NCBI GenBank assembly: GCA_946807835.1
Contig: OX327706.1
Coordinates: 26,711,001 to 26,775,000, forward strand
Reading direction: 5' to 3'
DNA: 64,000 nucleotides
Source of the DNA: Ailanthus altissimus
Taxonomy: Eukaryota; Streptophyta; Magnoliopsida; Sapindales; Simaroubaceae
Under the pieces are notes generated by a model, which worked only from the letters and a program-made list of their open reading frames with translations, searched no databases and was not told the DNA's origin. The stretch's first letter is position 1; the number at the start of each line of letters is the position of its first letter. The translations under genes and the position numbers were made by a program. Of the stretch, positions 26,661 to 38,000 are shown in pieces.

Positions 26661-26680
26661 ATTTAGTTTCTATTTTCTCA
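26655..26680. other. Duplication junction
   Basis: Left of this point the sequence (CTCAATTTAATTTATCATT...) follows the copy 1 end, which matches the copy 2 end near 40905. Right of it the sequence (TTTCTATTTTCTCAAAGTTG) follows RRP44A intron 10 from about 5239. A short shared TTTCTAT/TTTATA tract at the switch would suit a microhomology-mediated event, but decay prevents base-level placement. Confidence 0.7.
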
Positions 26681-27769
26681 AAGTTGTGTGTGCGCAGCAT
26701 CATATCATGAAAGTGGTTTAAAATTTCAGTATTTGCTTTGTTTTAATCTGCTAGACCAGCTTGATTTTGGTCATCAGTTCAACTTAATGATTCTCATACT
26801 CATGCAAATTATATAAATGGTTCCTTGTATTAGAAATCTGTGAGCTCTGAATAGACAATTTTATCAACATTCTTGTTATAAGCACACACATGAAGCTTCA
26901 AAGAGATGCTTTGCATCTTAATATTAAACTACTTGGGCTTTCAATTCTCAGCACACAAGGTTATCTGGCTTTTGAGTCTTTTTTTATTTCTTCATTCTTT
27001 TCATATAAACATTTGAATAATGTAAGTCACCAAGGTAATAATAAGTCCATGTCCAGGGTATGCATTGACTTGGGTCTTTGACTCTCAATGATTTTATAAG
27101 TATATATTTTAAAAACTTGGAGTTCTGATTCTGATTTATACCAGCTTCAACTTCTAAAATTTATTATATATTGATATTGATTATGATAAATATTAAAACA
27201 CTTGCTTTACTAATATTTTACGTATACACTTTGAAAGCCGAAGAAAAAAGAGAAAAAAAGAATTTCTAATACCATTTCCAGTGGATTGAGTAATCTCAAT
27301 ATGTAATTACAAAGAGAAGGAGAGACTCATTTGGGTAAAAGGTAATTAAAAGTTTGAAAGAGTGATTAGTGAGTCACAAATTCAACAAAAAATAAGACTA
27401 TTATCCTGTGAGTTAGCTCTATAAGAAGTTGAAATTCATGATAAAAGTAATGACGACATCAAGCAACCGGAAGAGTTCATAGAAGAATATGAAAGCAGAT
27501 TGGTTAGGCGTGCCTAGAAACAGTTCAATGATGTCGGAAGCCCTAGTGAGTTCAGCTGATCAAGCTTTAAGACCTAAGCCACGTGATAAAACAAGTCTTA
27601 AAAAACAAACCCAATTTATTAACAAAATGACATTTTATAGATCCATCAAAAACACTAAAAAAAAAGGTATAGTAACTTCATACCCAATTTATTAATAAAA
27701 GGGCATTTTATAGATCCACCAAAAACACTAAAAAAAGTTGGAATCAAATAAGATGTAAAACAAAATATT

Positions 27770-28718
27770 AATAGAATATATTTTTTTGATGTATTAAGTA
27801 AGGTTCTTCGATCTACATTATTTAGATATCAATATAATTATAATTTTGATATTAGTTTATTATGAAAAATTAACCACACAATAAAGAAAATAATCACACA
27901 TATAAAGCATAATAATATACGTAGTTCAGTAATAAACGCCTACGTCTACAGTGGATCTCAAATTCTCGTTTCTTTTATTCAATTTTTTTTATACACAAAA
28001 AGCTCTTACAAGAGACTTAAGGAATATAATAATAGATGAGCTTCTCAAGAATTTACCTAATACTATTTTACACTTATGCTTAGCACTCAAGCACTCTATG
28101 ATACTCTTCCGTGCTTATGTTCAACGCCCTAGAGCTACCGTAGCCCTCTATTATCTCTCATGTCAATGCATTATTTATTCTAATTAATTATAAGGATTTA
28201 TATAATATTTATAAAATTTCTACAAACTTTATTTTTAGTTGGAGTAAGAGTTCATATGTTTAAGAAGTTTAAAATTGACTCAAACACATAATTTTACCTA
28301 AAATAAGATTTTTTCTGAGCATGTAATATCGCAACGATCAGGGTTCAACGCTAGGACGTTAATGTGACTAACCAATGCTAGAGCGTTCTAAAGTCATTAT
28401 TACAATGTTGGACCTTTTGGAATTGGCGCTACGAAATTGAGCAGTGTTCATATTTGAGAATGTCTCAATTTGTGTTTTTATGTCCTTCCTCATATCTAGC
28501 TTTCTGCTTCGTACATCTTTTGTTTGATTATTGCATTTTTGATCACGTGTCAACTTTTTTTAATCTCCAACTTAAAATTAAATTTAATTGCATTCTTAAT
28601 AACGTGTTAACTTTCTTTAATCTCTAATTCAAAATTAAATTTATTTTTTATTTTACATCACCAAATTTTAACAATTTTAAAAGAGAAGAGAGAATGCAGT
28701 CTCCACCGTGTGAATGTA
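27770..28718 (-). mobile_element. LTR-like insertion in duplication copy 2
   Basis: Copy 1 runs straight through the equivalent position (about 14690), so about 950 bp have been inserted here. Minus-strand reading shows a Copia-LTR-like tail with a GTAGACGTAGGCGTTTATTACTGAACTACGTA pattern (plus about 27915-27950) and shares blocks with 23490-24110. No reading frame of substance is present. It is probably a solo LTR; ends and target duplication were not identified with certainty. Confidence 0.5.
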
Positions 28719-29097
28719 AAAGAAAAAAGAAAAAAAATTCAAGAACAGTGCATGAAATGAATTTTGCTTGTCCAAGTAGGCACAACTCAGAATGTCACCC
28801 CATTTTCTATTTTTTGATGAAATTATTGATTGTTGATTAATTTTGTTTGATGTGGTCAATATTTATATAATTGTGGAATCAAGAATGAGTTTGAATCAAA
28901 TTATTAGAAGAAGCCCATACAAAAAAGAGTCATATTGAGATTAGTTAAGAGTTCTCGTAACCAAGAAGAACAACAAAAAAAAAGCTAACTCTGTCGACGT
29001 CTCCCCTGATTAGATGTTTCGGCTAATCGAGGTTTATGGAAAAAAAATGCTTTCTTTCGTTACAAAAGATCTAAGAATGTGAGAGAAATGTAGCAAG

Positions 29098-29797
29098 AGA
29101 AGGGAGGGCGGGCGAGAGAGGAGAAGCAGACATTCTCTAACTTTGAGTTGTAAATTCAAATTCTCTCAAAATGGCTGCTTGTTACATGAATATAATATGT
29201 CATAAAATCAGCACAAGCACATACAATAAACAATTAAGAAGTGGAGTCCATTTACACAATTACGATGTGTATCTTTCCTCTTCTTTGGGCCTGATTTCTA
29301 TCCCTTGAATAGTAATGCCGTCTTTGTGAAGACCAGTCTCTTATCTCAAAAACGCTTATTTCCAACTCACTGTAGTTGCAATCATCATCTCCTTCCTTGG
29401 TAAAGTAACCTAACACCATCTCCAACCACCCATCTCTTCTCACATTAGGTCTGGCCCTTATATTATTCCTTTTCCTCAGTCGGTCGCTTCTTTCTCTTAT
29501 GTCTATTCTTATTTTCAAGTCTTTTCTTCTTGGCACGTCTAGATAAATTTCTCGTCGTTGATGTCGCCCTCCAACAAGTCCAACGCTGGTCTGTACAGGA
29601 ATATATCCGAATCCACCGGGAGAATATTCATATTCGCGGGTACTTGCATCATTTTCAGAGTCCAATTTGTAAACAAGATATGCTGCATAAACTGTGGCCG
29701 GAGACAGAAGGGACGTGCTAATCTTGCTACGGATTTCTAGCTTGGAGGGCGGGTGAGAGAGGAGAAGCAGACCTTCTCTAACTTTTGAGTTGTAATT
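29098..29797. repeat. 55-bp direct repeats bracketing a captured gene fragment
   Basis: A unit beginning GGAGGGCGGG and containing GAGAGAGGAGAAGCAGAC and TTCTCTAACTTT..GAGTTGTAA occurs at about 29102-29153 and about 29742-29797, in the same orientation, with very few differences. Between them lies a PP2-like coding fragment. The arrangement could be a long duplication made during insertion, or recombination between repeats present in the source gene. Confidence 0.7.
29252..29743 (-). pseudogene. PP2-like (phloem protein 2 lectin) C-terminal fragment
   Basis: The minus-strand frame is open from about 29743 to the stop at 29252 and reads as the C-terminal part of a PP2 domain. It begins LEIRSKISTSLLSPAT, then has VYAAYLVYKL, an SVGLVGG motif, a YLDVPRR strand and RRDGWLEMVLGYF. 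It ends with an ELEISVFEIRDWSSQR-type segment and a basic tail. Full plant PP2-A/PP2-B proteins carry an N-terminal extension (an F-box in PP2-B). None is visible here and no in-frame ATG precedes the homology, so this is a partial copy. Homology ends almost exactly at the second 55-bp repeat. It lies in the decayed duplication copy, and copy 1 has no counterpart. Probably not expressed as a functional lectin. Confidence 0.8.
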
Positions 29798-31179
29798 TAA
29801 GAATTATTTTGCTTAGCCGCATGCGTCTATAAAGCCAACTCATATTTCGCAAAGTTGACAGAATTGACTGTCAATTTAGAAATTTCAGTTTTTAAAAAGT
29901 TAGCCATATATTTATCAGATGATTATTAACTGTGACCATCCAAATAAAAAAGAAAGCATTTATCTACTAATTGCCACCGCATGCACAGCTGATTTTTATA
30001 TCTTTATCCTTAAGGTTTAAGCAGATAATTTTGTTAATTAATTAGTCATTAGCTGGCTTTCTAAAGTTCATTATGCTAGAGTTTAGGTATATTTTTAGCA
30101 TACGCAATATAAGAAAATTACGAGACAATTAAAAAAATGTTTTGTTTTGTTTTATAATAAAGCAATGCTAGCAACATCGTGTTGTTTTCAAATTAATTAC
30201 GTTCATTTAGTTTGATATTATTATAATTTTATTAGCAGAATCCAAATACACGTAATTGAAACATATTAAGATTAATATTAGCACTGTTTTATAATATTAA
30301 ATTAAAACAGATAAAAATTGAAGTATATGTACTAAACCCCATTGTGAATTTAGCTTTGTGTACTAAATTCGCCTTAAATTCATTTTAAACCTTATTAAAA
30401 TTTTCTTATTAGGAGTAAGTTTTATCGGATTTGTGAACTATTTTCCATCCCTAGATGAACCTACCATATGTACATTTTTTTGATATTGCGTTTACTTTTT
30501 ATAGGATCAATATTTTTTTACTTTTTATTGCAATAAATATGGATGAATTATATAGAGAGAGATGAATAAAATGTCATACATAGATTAGATGTAGAGTGCT
30601 AAAAGGTAATTACAAAAAGGTATAGTTGCCTCTAAAGAATGCCCACCACACATTTGCGATTGCAATTGGGTCTAATTTTGGTACCTCTTTCTCAACAACA
30701 AATTCAATTTCGATTGGTTGTGATGTTTGTTTTTAACACATTGCTATTTATATTATATTATTAATATTTTATCAGATTATACAACTAGAATCATCGAGAT
30801 CATCACTCATATCCTTACGCACGCTTTACCCACATTCCATCCAAATTATAGAATTCACACAAGATTAGGACTCAAACTTCTGATATAAGCCAAAGAAATG
30901 CATAAAACTTGTCACTAGAGTAAGTGTTCAAGTGCGGTTGTAATCATCTTTTTTGTCAGTAAAATTATTGTTTCAATCTTAGAAATTTAGTTTAATTATT
31001 TTGTTTGATTTATATATATTTTTAAAAAAGTTTCAGTTAATTTTTTACTTAAACAAAATATTTGTATTTAATGACATTAAGATAAATTTTATCAATTATC
31101 AAATCATTTATCATGTAACAATTGTTTTTTAATCATCTAAGATTCAATCTCGATTAATCGTGATAGTCATATATATAAA

Positions 31180-31182
31180 TCA

Positions 31183-31214
<32 letters not shown>

Positions 31215-31216
31215 GT
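31180..31216 (+). repeat. TTA trinucleotide microsatellite
   Basis: About eleven tandem ATT/TTA units in AT-rich DNA of duplication copy 2. Confidence 0.8.
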
Positions 31217-31537
31217 AGAAGAAATTATTATAACCCTACGTTTTCTTAAAAAATGATTTAGCTTCAAAGCCAAATAAATAAATAAAATAAAATTGTATTT
31301 AATAGTAGGATTTTTAGTATGGTCAATGTAAGTTGAGTTATTAGCCTTTTATATATACGGATATGAATGATGGATCACTTTACGGCTAAAATAAAAATAT
31401 TCAAACAATAAAGAATTAAGAGTGGAGAATTGTAAAATATTTTTAATTTAGTTTTATTGAATTGTTGTTTTTGTTTACTATTATAATATACATAAACTTT
31501 TTTTTTTTTTTTGAAAAGGAATGAATAACTTTATAAC

Positions 31538-32150
31538 TCAACCAGAACTGGGACTTGAGTCCTCGACAATAAGAGTTCCCAGTTGGTTTGGGACAGAATT
31601 GATCGAAGCAAAATCTGAGCTAGTATGTAACGCCACATTGAACAATTCATGAGCAACTTTATTTGTACCACGAGGGAATAGAGAAACTGACAATTCGTTA
31701 CTAATAAAAAAAAGGAGCACCATCTAGGATATATTTAAGGACCAAACCCAGCTCTGAACGAGAGACCCTTTTGGAGATGATATATGTAATGACCGTGGCC
31801 TCATCAAACTCGAACTCTACGTCATTATAACCCTGCTCATGCGCCATCATCAAACCTTGCCGGAGTGCCAAGGCTTCTGCAATTGGCACCTGAATTATTG
31901 CAAGCTATATATATAAAGCCAAGACCAATCATGTTTCTGTGTGTGTCCAAAGCTAGCTGCATCGGTGTTGACCTTAATTCGACCAGGTTGAGGGCTGATC
32001 CAATGTGCCACTGGAGCTGTTGGCCGAATTATAGACACTGCAGCAGCCTCCTGATACTCCCTCGCCCTCGCCCTGGCCTCACCTTCAAGCTTAATTCCCT
32101 GATGAACTTAGACAGTTACGTGCATGCATTATCCTCCACAACATCGTCAC
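31538..32150 (-). pseudogene. RNase-H-like (RVT_3) domain fragment, probable LINE relic
   Basis: On the minus strand, starting near 32070, the sequence reads PQPGRIKVNTDAA, the usual opening of plant RNase-H-like domains. It is followed by a broken stretch with a stop, then EALALRQGLMMAHEQGYNDVEFEFD (31889-31701). After a frameshift come further residues including NKVAHELFN (31723-31538). These are the Asp/Glu-containing strands and the late AH motif of the RVT_3 family, found in non-LTR retrotransposons and in many stand-alone plant genes. At least one frameshift and one stop make it non-functional. It sits where copy 2 of the duplication differs from copy 1. Confidence 0.75.
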
Positions 32151-32778
32151 AAGATTTTCCAAACCTGAATCCAGCAGCTGATACATACAGGTAAAGAAGA
32201 TTCTACTTACTATGCTATGATCATAAAATATGCATTGAGTGACAGTGACACCCTCCCCCGGTAATTAAGTAAAAGAGAGTTGATATTTGAAGGGCCAGCT
32301 GCTTCAATTATTGTACTACTTCCAAAATAACGAGTGTAGTGCTACAGCCTTTCAGGGTCCTCATCAACGAGCCATTGTGTCATGAATATTTCTTCATTCT
32401 TCATGTGCTAATTAGTTAACACATCAATGTGATGGTGAATCGGTGATGATGAGTGCCTGGCTGCTTTTTATAAATGGAGGGTGTTTGTCTGTCACCATTT
32501 CATTTTCAGCATACTGGAAAATATGACATGTTGTCTCAAATTTTGCAATTGGATGCATTGGAGTTTAATTATTGTCCTGACCTCAATTTATTATTATGTA
32601 AAAAAAAAAAAAATTGCAATTTTGCAGTCACAATTATTATCAAGTAAAAATATTAGTTATATAATTTTTTTTTAAAAAAAAGAATTAACCAAATTGCAAA
32701 GCAACGAAATTTTATATTTAGATATTGTATTTTAAAAATGCAACAAAAATACTTTTATACCAAGCAAATTCTATTAAC

Positions 32779-32907
32779 CGGTAGACATGGAGGCTCAGTC
32801 AAGAGTCCCTCAAGACCTCATATTTTTATTTGGGTTCGACCCCCCTTCTCTCTTAGGTGGTGCGAAATTGTTGATAATTGTTGTAATCTCTCCTTTTAAA
32901 AAAAAAA
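32779..32907 (+). mobile_element. SINE-like element with target duplication
   Basis: About 130 bp carry an A-box-like GGCTCAGTCAAGAG at about 32792-32805, a B-box-like GGTTCGACCCC at 32833-32843, and an A-run tail (32898-32910). The flanks AAATTCTATTAAC (32766-32778) and AAATTCTAATAAC (32908-32920) are near-identical 13-mers and look like a target-site duplication. Copy 1 of the large duplication holds the uninterrupted site near 22455-22470, so the element arrived after the duplication. Confidence 0.75.
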
Positions 32908-33119
32908 AAATTCTAATAACTGATATTTTTATAAGATTTTTAGTTTAGTAATCTTCTTTGGCATGTATATAATAAGTATATGTGAACTTTGGCAGCTTGC
33001 ACTCATCTTCATGTTATATGAATCATGGAAGCTGCTAGGACACCAATTTTTTTTGAATTATTTGCAAGATGGACCACCATGTCCATACTACATTTACATC
33101 ATTTTTAGTATATTTAAAC

Positions 33120-34219
33120 TTTCTTTTTTAGCAAGATGAATAGATTGTTATGTATGATTAGACGAGTAGTTGTTTTATATTTTAATCGATGTGTTATTAA
33201 TTGTTGACTATTATTATGTGTTAAGTAATTGTTGATTTTTTTAGTTTTTATTAATATAATATTTATACAATATTAATTAATAAATAACACATCAAATATC
33301 ATATCAATTGAAATAAAAATTTGTATTACAATTATATAAATATATAACATTATTAAAATTTAAAATGTGGATTATTTAGTTTTGTTAATAAGAAACAAAA
33401 AATCAAAATTCAATGGGAGCAAATCTTCCTGTACTGACTTTATTGTTTCGCAGGCCCTCAAGGCTCATTATTTCTGTCTCCAATTATTATTAAAAGTAAT
33501 GATAAGTATTTTAAATTATAAATTATAAATTTTTTTATTATATTTAATATATTATTTTTAAAAATATAATTTAAGATGATTAGTATTATTTTATTAATAA
33601 ATAAAAGCAGAGAATATATATATTATAGGTTGAAAATAACACAACTATTCAATCATGTTAAATTATGATATGCGTATTTTCATTTATTGTAATTACAAAC
33701 TTATCTGGTAAATTTTTAACGCAGTTACATACGCGACAGAACTTAATTGATTTATTGCGAGAATAACATAATATTTCGGATGTATAATTATAATAGACTT
33801 TTTCTACGTATTCAAATATATAGATTGGGTCCATTATTTGATTATGTAACGTGAAAAATGAAACCTGCTATTTGCTGCATTTACAACGATTGATTAAATT
33901 ATTTCTCTAAACTTTCTTTTTCTTCGTATGCATGGTAGTGGTTGGTTGCAGAATAAATAATTGCACGAAGAAGGCAATCTTTCGAGGGAGGTAAAATAAT
34001 TCTATATATGATTTAGTTGGTTATTTAATTTATTATATGGTAAGTAATATTGTCACATATTATTATTTAATAAATTTATAATTTTTATAATTTTTTTATA
34101 ATTTATAATATATTATAAAATATTATCATGGATTTAAAAATTTACTATATAATAAATTACGTAACTCATTAGATTAATTCTCTCTCTCATTAGTATATAC
34201 ATATATATATATATACTCA
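33120..34219. other. AT-rich non-coding DNA before the Copia element
   Basis: No gene is supported. 33412-33510 matches 25100-25210, including the phrase GCAGGCCCTCAAGG, and so ties this stretch to the large duplication. A TA array lies at about 34195-34215. Confidence 0.6.
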
Positions 34220-34255
34220 CACATATGTGGGTGAATTTTCTTAACTTAAATATTA

Positions 34256-35044
34256 TGAGAATATTGATTAAAAATTATTGGAATATGATTTGAGGATTAA
34301 GCCAAGTGTGTAGGGTGCGCACGGATCGAAGACGGACGCGAAAGGAGGTGAAAAATAAAGAATGGCGCACCAGGCGACTAGCACCGCAACGACCAGGAGT
34401 GGGCGCCGCGGCGCCCAGAACAGAACCTCAGCGCCGCGGCGCCAAGAAGCCAGCGCCGCAGCGCTCAGCAGAAGCGCGCCAACGCTGGAGCGATGAGATC
34501 CCAGCGCTGCAGCGCTGGATGCGGGAACAGTATCTCAAAATTAAGAAACTTCCTAATTTCGTCTCCTACTTGTTTTAGGACTCCCTAATACGACTCTCAC
34601 ATGTATAGGGAAAACCTAAGACGTCCCAAGGCCTATATAAAGGCTATCAATTGGCTTGTAAACACATATTGTCATCTTTGTAATCAAGAGTGATCTTTGT
34701 AATCAATAGTGATCTTTGTGATCTTAGTGAAATCTTTGTGATCAACAATAATCTTAGTGATAATTCTTAGTGGTTCTTTGTGAGAGAAAATCCCTAGAGA
34801 GTAAGAGAGAGTTTTCTTTGTGATCTTTCTTGTAATAGGCATACTTTGTGGTTGTCTTGTTATTCATAATAAGAGAAGAGTGTGATCTTGATCCGTCGTT
34901 GACGTAGGCAAGTTGCCGAATCACGTAATTCTTTGTGTGTTCTTCTTCTACCCCTTTCTTTCTTTTATTTTTTAATAACTTGTTATGCATTATTATATTA
35001 CTTAGGTGAATTATTTAGCTTGTTTGTGTGCTTCCGCTTCAACA
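34256..35044 (+). repeat. 5' LTR of the Tnt1-type Copia element
   Basis: 789 bp. From the left it has an AT-rich start, then a CpG-dense patch of imperfect GCGCC/GCAGCGCT repeats (about 34375-34520). A TATA box TATATAAA follows at 34634-34641. Next come tandem units of about 19 bp built on GTGATCTTTGTAATCAA (about 34671-34760), and the end is ..CTTCAACA. The TATA box followed by the repeat block suggests that the U3/R boundary lies near 34665. Confidence 0.9.
34634..34641 (+). promoter_or_regulatory. TATA box of the Copia LTR
   Basis: TATATAAA in a GC-balanced context (GGCCTATATAAAGGC). The same box is present in the 3' LTR at 39487-39494 and, on the minus strand, in the solo LTR at 23165-23172, so it is conserved within the family. 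Confidence 0.6.
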
Positions 35045-35047
35045 AAC

Positions 35048-35059
35048 TGGTATCAGAGC
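35048..35059 (+). other. Primer-binding site (initiator Met-tRNA)
   Basis: TGGTATCAGAGC, complementary to the 3' end of plant initiator Met-tRNA, three bases past the 5' LTR. Confidence 0.9.
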
Positions 35060-35076
35060 TTTGGTTCTAAGCAGAC

Positions 35077-38000
35077 ATGGCCACACCTAAGTATGAGGTA
35101 GAGAAATTCAACAGTACGAATGACTTCAATTTGTGGAAGATAAAGGTTAAGGTATTGTTGGTGAGCCAAAGACTTGGTTCGGCATTAGAGGAGACTGCAG
35201 CTCTATTTGGTGATGAAGAGAAGACGCCAGAGTCATCTAGAGCAGAAGCAGAAAGGAGGGACATTCAAGAAAGAGCTCATAGCATAATCATTCTGTCATT
35301 GAGCGATGAAGTACTAAGGGAAGTAGCAGGTGAGACGACGGCAATAGATCCTTAGAAGAAGCTTGACTCTCTTTATATGAGGAAATCATTGGCCAACAGA
35401 CTACATATAAAGAAGAAGCTGTATCAGCTGTCCATGTCAGAGGGGACGCCGATGAAAGATCATATAGACGCCTTCAATAAGATCATCCTTGATGTTGAGT
35501 CTATCAACATCAAGATAGAAGATGAAGATAGAACAATTATCCTGCTGAGTTCACTCCCCAAGAGCTATGAGAGTTTTGTTGATACGCTACTTTACGGCAG
35601 AGAGAGTTTAATGATGAGTGATGTGAAATCATCATTAAACTCAAAGTTATTAGGAAAGCAGGCTGAGGGCAATGCAGAAAGTTTATCTGTAAGAGGAAGA
35701 CCCTCATATAGAGATGAGAAGAAAAAAGGCTCAAGGTCGAAGTCTAGGACTCCTAGGAAGTGCTATTGCTGCAAGAAAGAGGGGCACTTCATAAAGGACT
35801 GTCTTGAGAAGAAAGCACAGGATAAGAAGAAAGCGGATGCTGTGCTTGCCTATGATGATAGCTATGATAGCGCAGAGACACTCGTCGTTACTAATGGTAA
35901 GAATTCTGACCAATGGGTTCTTGATTCTGGTTGTACTTTTCACATGTGCCCGTACAAGTCCTGGTTTACAAATTTTCAGCCCATTAGTGGTGGTAAGGTC
36001 TTAATGGGTAATGACGTTGCATGTCAGATGATGGAAATTGGTAGTGTTAAACTTAGGCTACATGATGGGCGAGTGAGAGAGTTGACAAATGTTAGGTATG
36101 TTCCTGACTTGAAGAGAAACGTGATCTCACTAGGGACTTTAGACCAGAATGGGTGTTCCATCAGGATCGACGGAGGGATTTTAAGAGTTTTGAGAGGTTC
36201 CATGGTAGTGATGAGAGGAGAGAAGCACAAAGATGTCTATGTGCTTAAGGGTAAAGTCATGAGTGGTTCTGCACTATTCTCTGTAGATGATGAGAGTATG
36301 CAAACCAAGTTGTGGTATCTTAGACTGGCACACCTAGGTGAGAGAAACCTAAAGGACTTATATAGCCAAAAGGCCATTGGAGAGGATAAGTTCCAGCCCT
36401 TAGAGTTTTGTGAGCATTGTGTGTTAGGGAAAGCACATAGAGCGAGGTTCAGTACCAGCGAGCACAAGACTAAGGGGACTCTTGACTACATACACTCGGA
36501 TCTTTGGGGACCAGCTCAGACAGCTACTCGTGGTGGTGCCAGGTATTTTTTCAGCTTGATTGATGACTATTCGAGGAAGCTGTGGGTCTATGTGTTGAAG
36601 AGCAAGGATCAAGCCTTTGAAGTATTCAAGACTTGGAAGGTTCTTGTTGAAAATCAGACTGGCAAAAGGGTAAATAGGCTTAGGACTGACAACGGCCTCC
36701 AGTTTTGCAACAGAAAGTTTGATGGGTTTTGTGTCAAGCATGAGATTGCAAGGTATAGAACAGAAGATCAACACTGCAGCAGAATGGAGTAGCTGAGAGG
36801 ATGAACAAGACCCTACTTGAAAGGGTTAGATGCATGCTTACCAATGCAAAGATGTCCAAGATATTCTGGGGAGAAGCTGTAGTGACTGCTGCTTACTTGA
36901 TAAACAGAAGTCCCTCCTCAGCAATTGACTTTAAGACGCCAGAAGAGAAATGGTCTGGCAATCCTCCGAAGTATGACCATCTTAGAATATTTGGTTGCCC
37001 TACCTTTGTACATGTTAAGGAGGGAAAGTTGGAACCTAGAGCTATCAAATGGGTATTCATAGGATATCCCAAAGGAGTAAAAGGATACAAAGTGTGGTGT
37101 AAAGACTTAACACCACCAATGAGTATCATAAGCCGTGACGTGACGTTTGATAAGATGACGATGCTGAAAACCTCACAAGAAGATAAGAAAGAAGAATATG
37201 TGCCCAAGGAAGACTCAGCGCCAGAGTCAATAGAAGTTGAAGTAGAGCCTGAATATGGATCTGATATGCCCCCAGATCAACACTTCAACAAAGAGATCCT
37301 TGAAGATGAACCAAGAACACCGGAAAATTCCTCCAAGTCCACCCAAAAGAAGACTAGAACTCCTGAGTTGGAACTTGAAGAGTACCAACTTGCTAGAGAT
37401 AGGCTAAGGAGAACGATTAACCCACCAGTCAGGTATGCACAAGCAGACTTAGTTGCTCATGCTTTTAATTCTGCTTACACTCTTGAGTATGATGAACCTA
37501 TGACATATGGTGAGGCTATGAAGAGTGAAAACAAGAAAGAATGACAGCAGGCCATGGAAGAAGAAATTTGTTCTCTTAGGAAGAACAATACCTGAAAGTT
37601 GGTGAAGAGACTTCAAAAGAAGCTAGTCGGGTGCAAGTGGGTGTATAAGGTGAAGGAGGGGATACCGGAGATTGAGCCTACGAGATTTAAGGTTAGGTTA
37701 GTAGCACAAGGTTTTACCCAGAGAGAGGGAGTCGATTTTCATGAGATATTCTCTCCAGTTGTCAAGCACACTTCTATTAGGATTTTGTTAGCTATGTGTG
37801 CAAACCTTGATTTACATCTAGAGCAGATGGATGTAAAGACAGCTTTTCTATATGGAGAGCTTGAAGAAACAATATACATGGCACATTCGCAAAGGTTTGA
37901 GGAGCCCGGTAAAGAAGATCATGCTTATTTGCTAAAGAAGTCATTATACGGGTTAAAGCAATCACCTAGACATTGGTATAGGAGATTTGATGAGTTTATG

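Larger units (their letters stand above)
5240..26665 (+). repeat. Ancient large direct duplication, copy 1 (parental)
   Basis: This interval runs from RRP44A intron 10, through the rest of RRP44A and the whole PILS gene, to AT-rich DNA ending near 26660. Segments recur in the same order and orientation downstream. Matched pairs read by eye: 5240-5475 with 26668-26905; 7687-7856 with 26906-27076; 14237-14695 with 27077-27765; 14690-14965 with 28722-28975; 16500-17075 with 29805-30330; 18365-19045 with 30460-31485; 20221-20745 with 32190-32560; 21940-22030 with 32690-32777; 22440-22680 with 32908-33118; 25100-25240 with 33412-33510; 25890-26660 with 40095-40925. The order is never broken, so one event of about 21 kb is the simplest explanation. 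Confidence 0.85.

Noticed and set aside
27489..27695. Frame beginning MKADWLGVPRNSS in duplication copy 2
   Set aside because: Short, in a small insertion with no recognisable domain. The neighbouring sequence is a tandemly repeated piece of non-coding DNA.
34306..34578. 90-residue Arg/Ala/Pro-rich frame
   Set aside because: It lies entirely inside the Copia 5' LTR, and its odd composition comes from the GCGCC-type tandem repeats. The same frame is in the 3' LTR at 39099-39461 and, decayed, in the solo LTR at 23213-23446.
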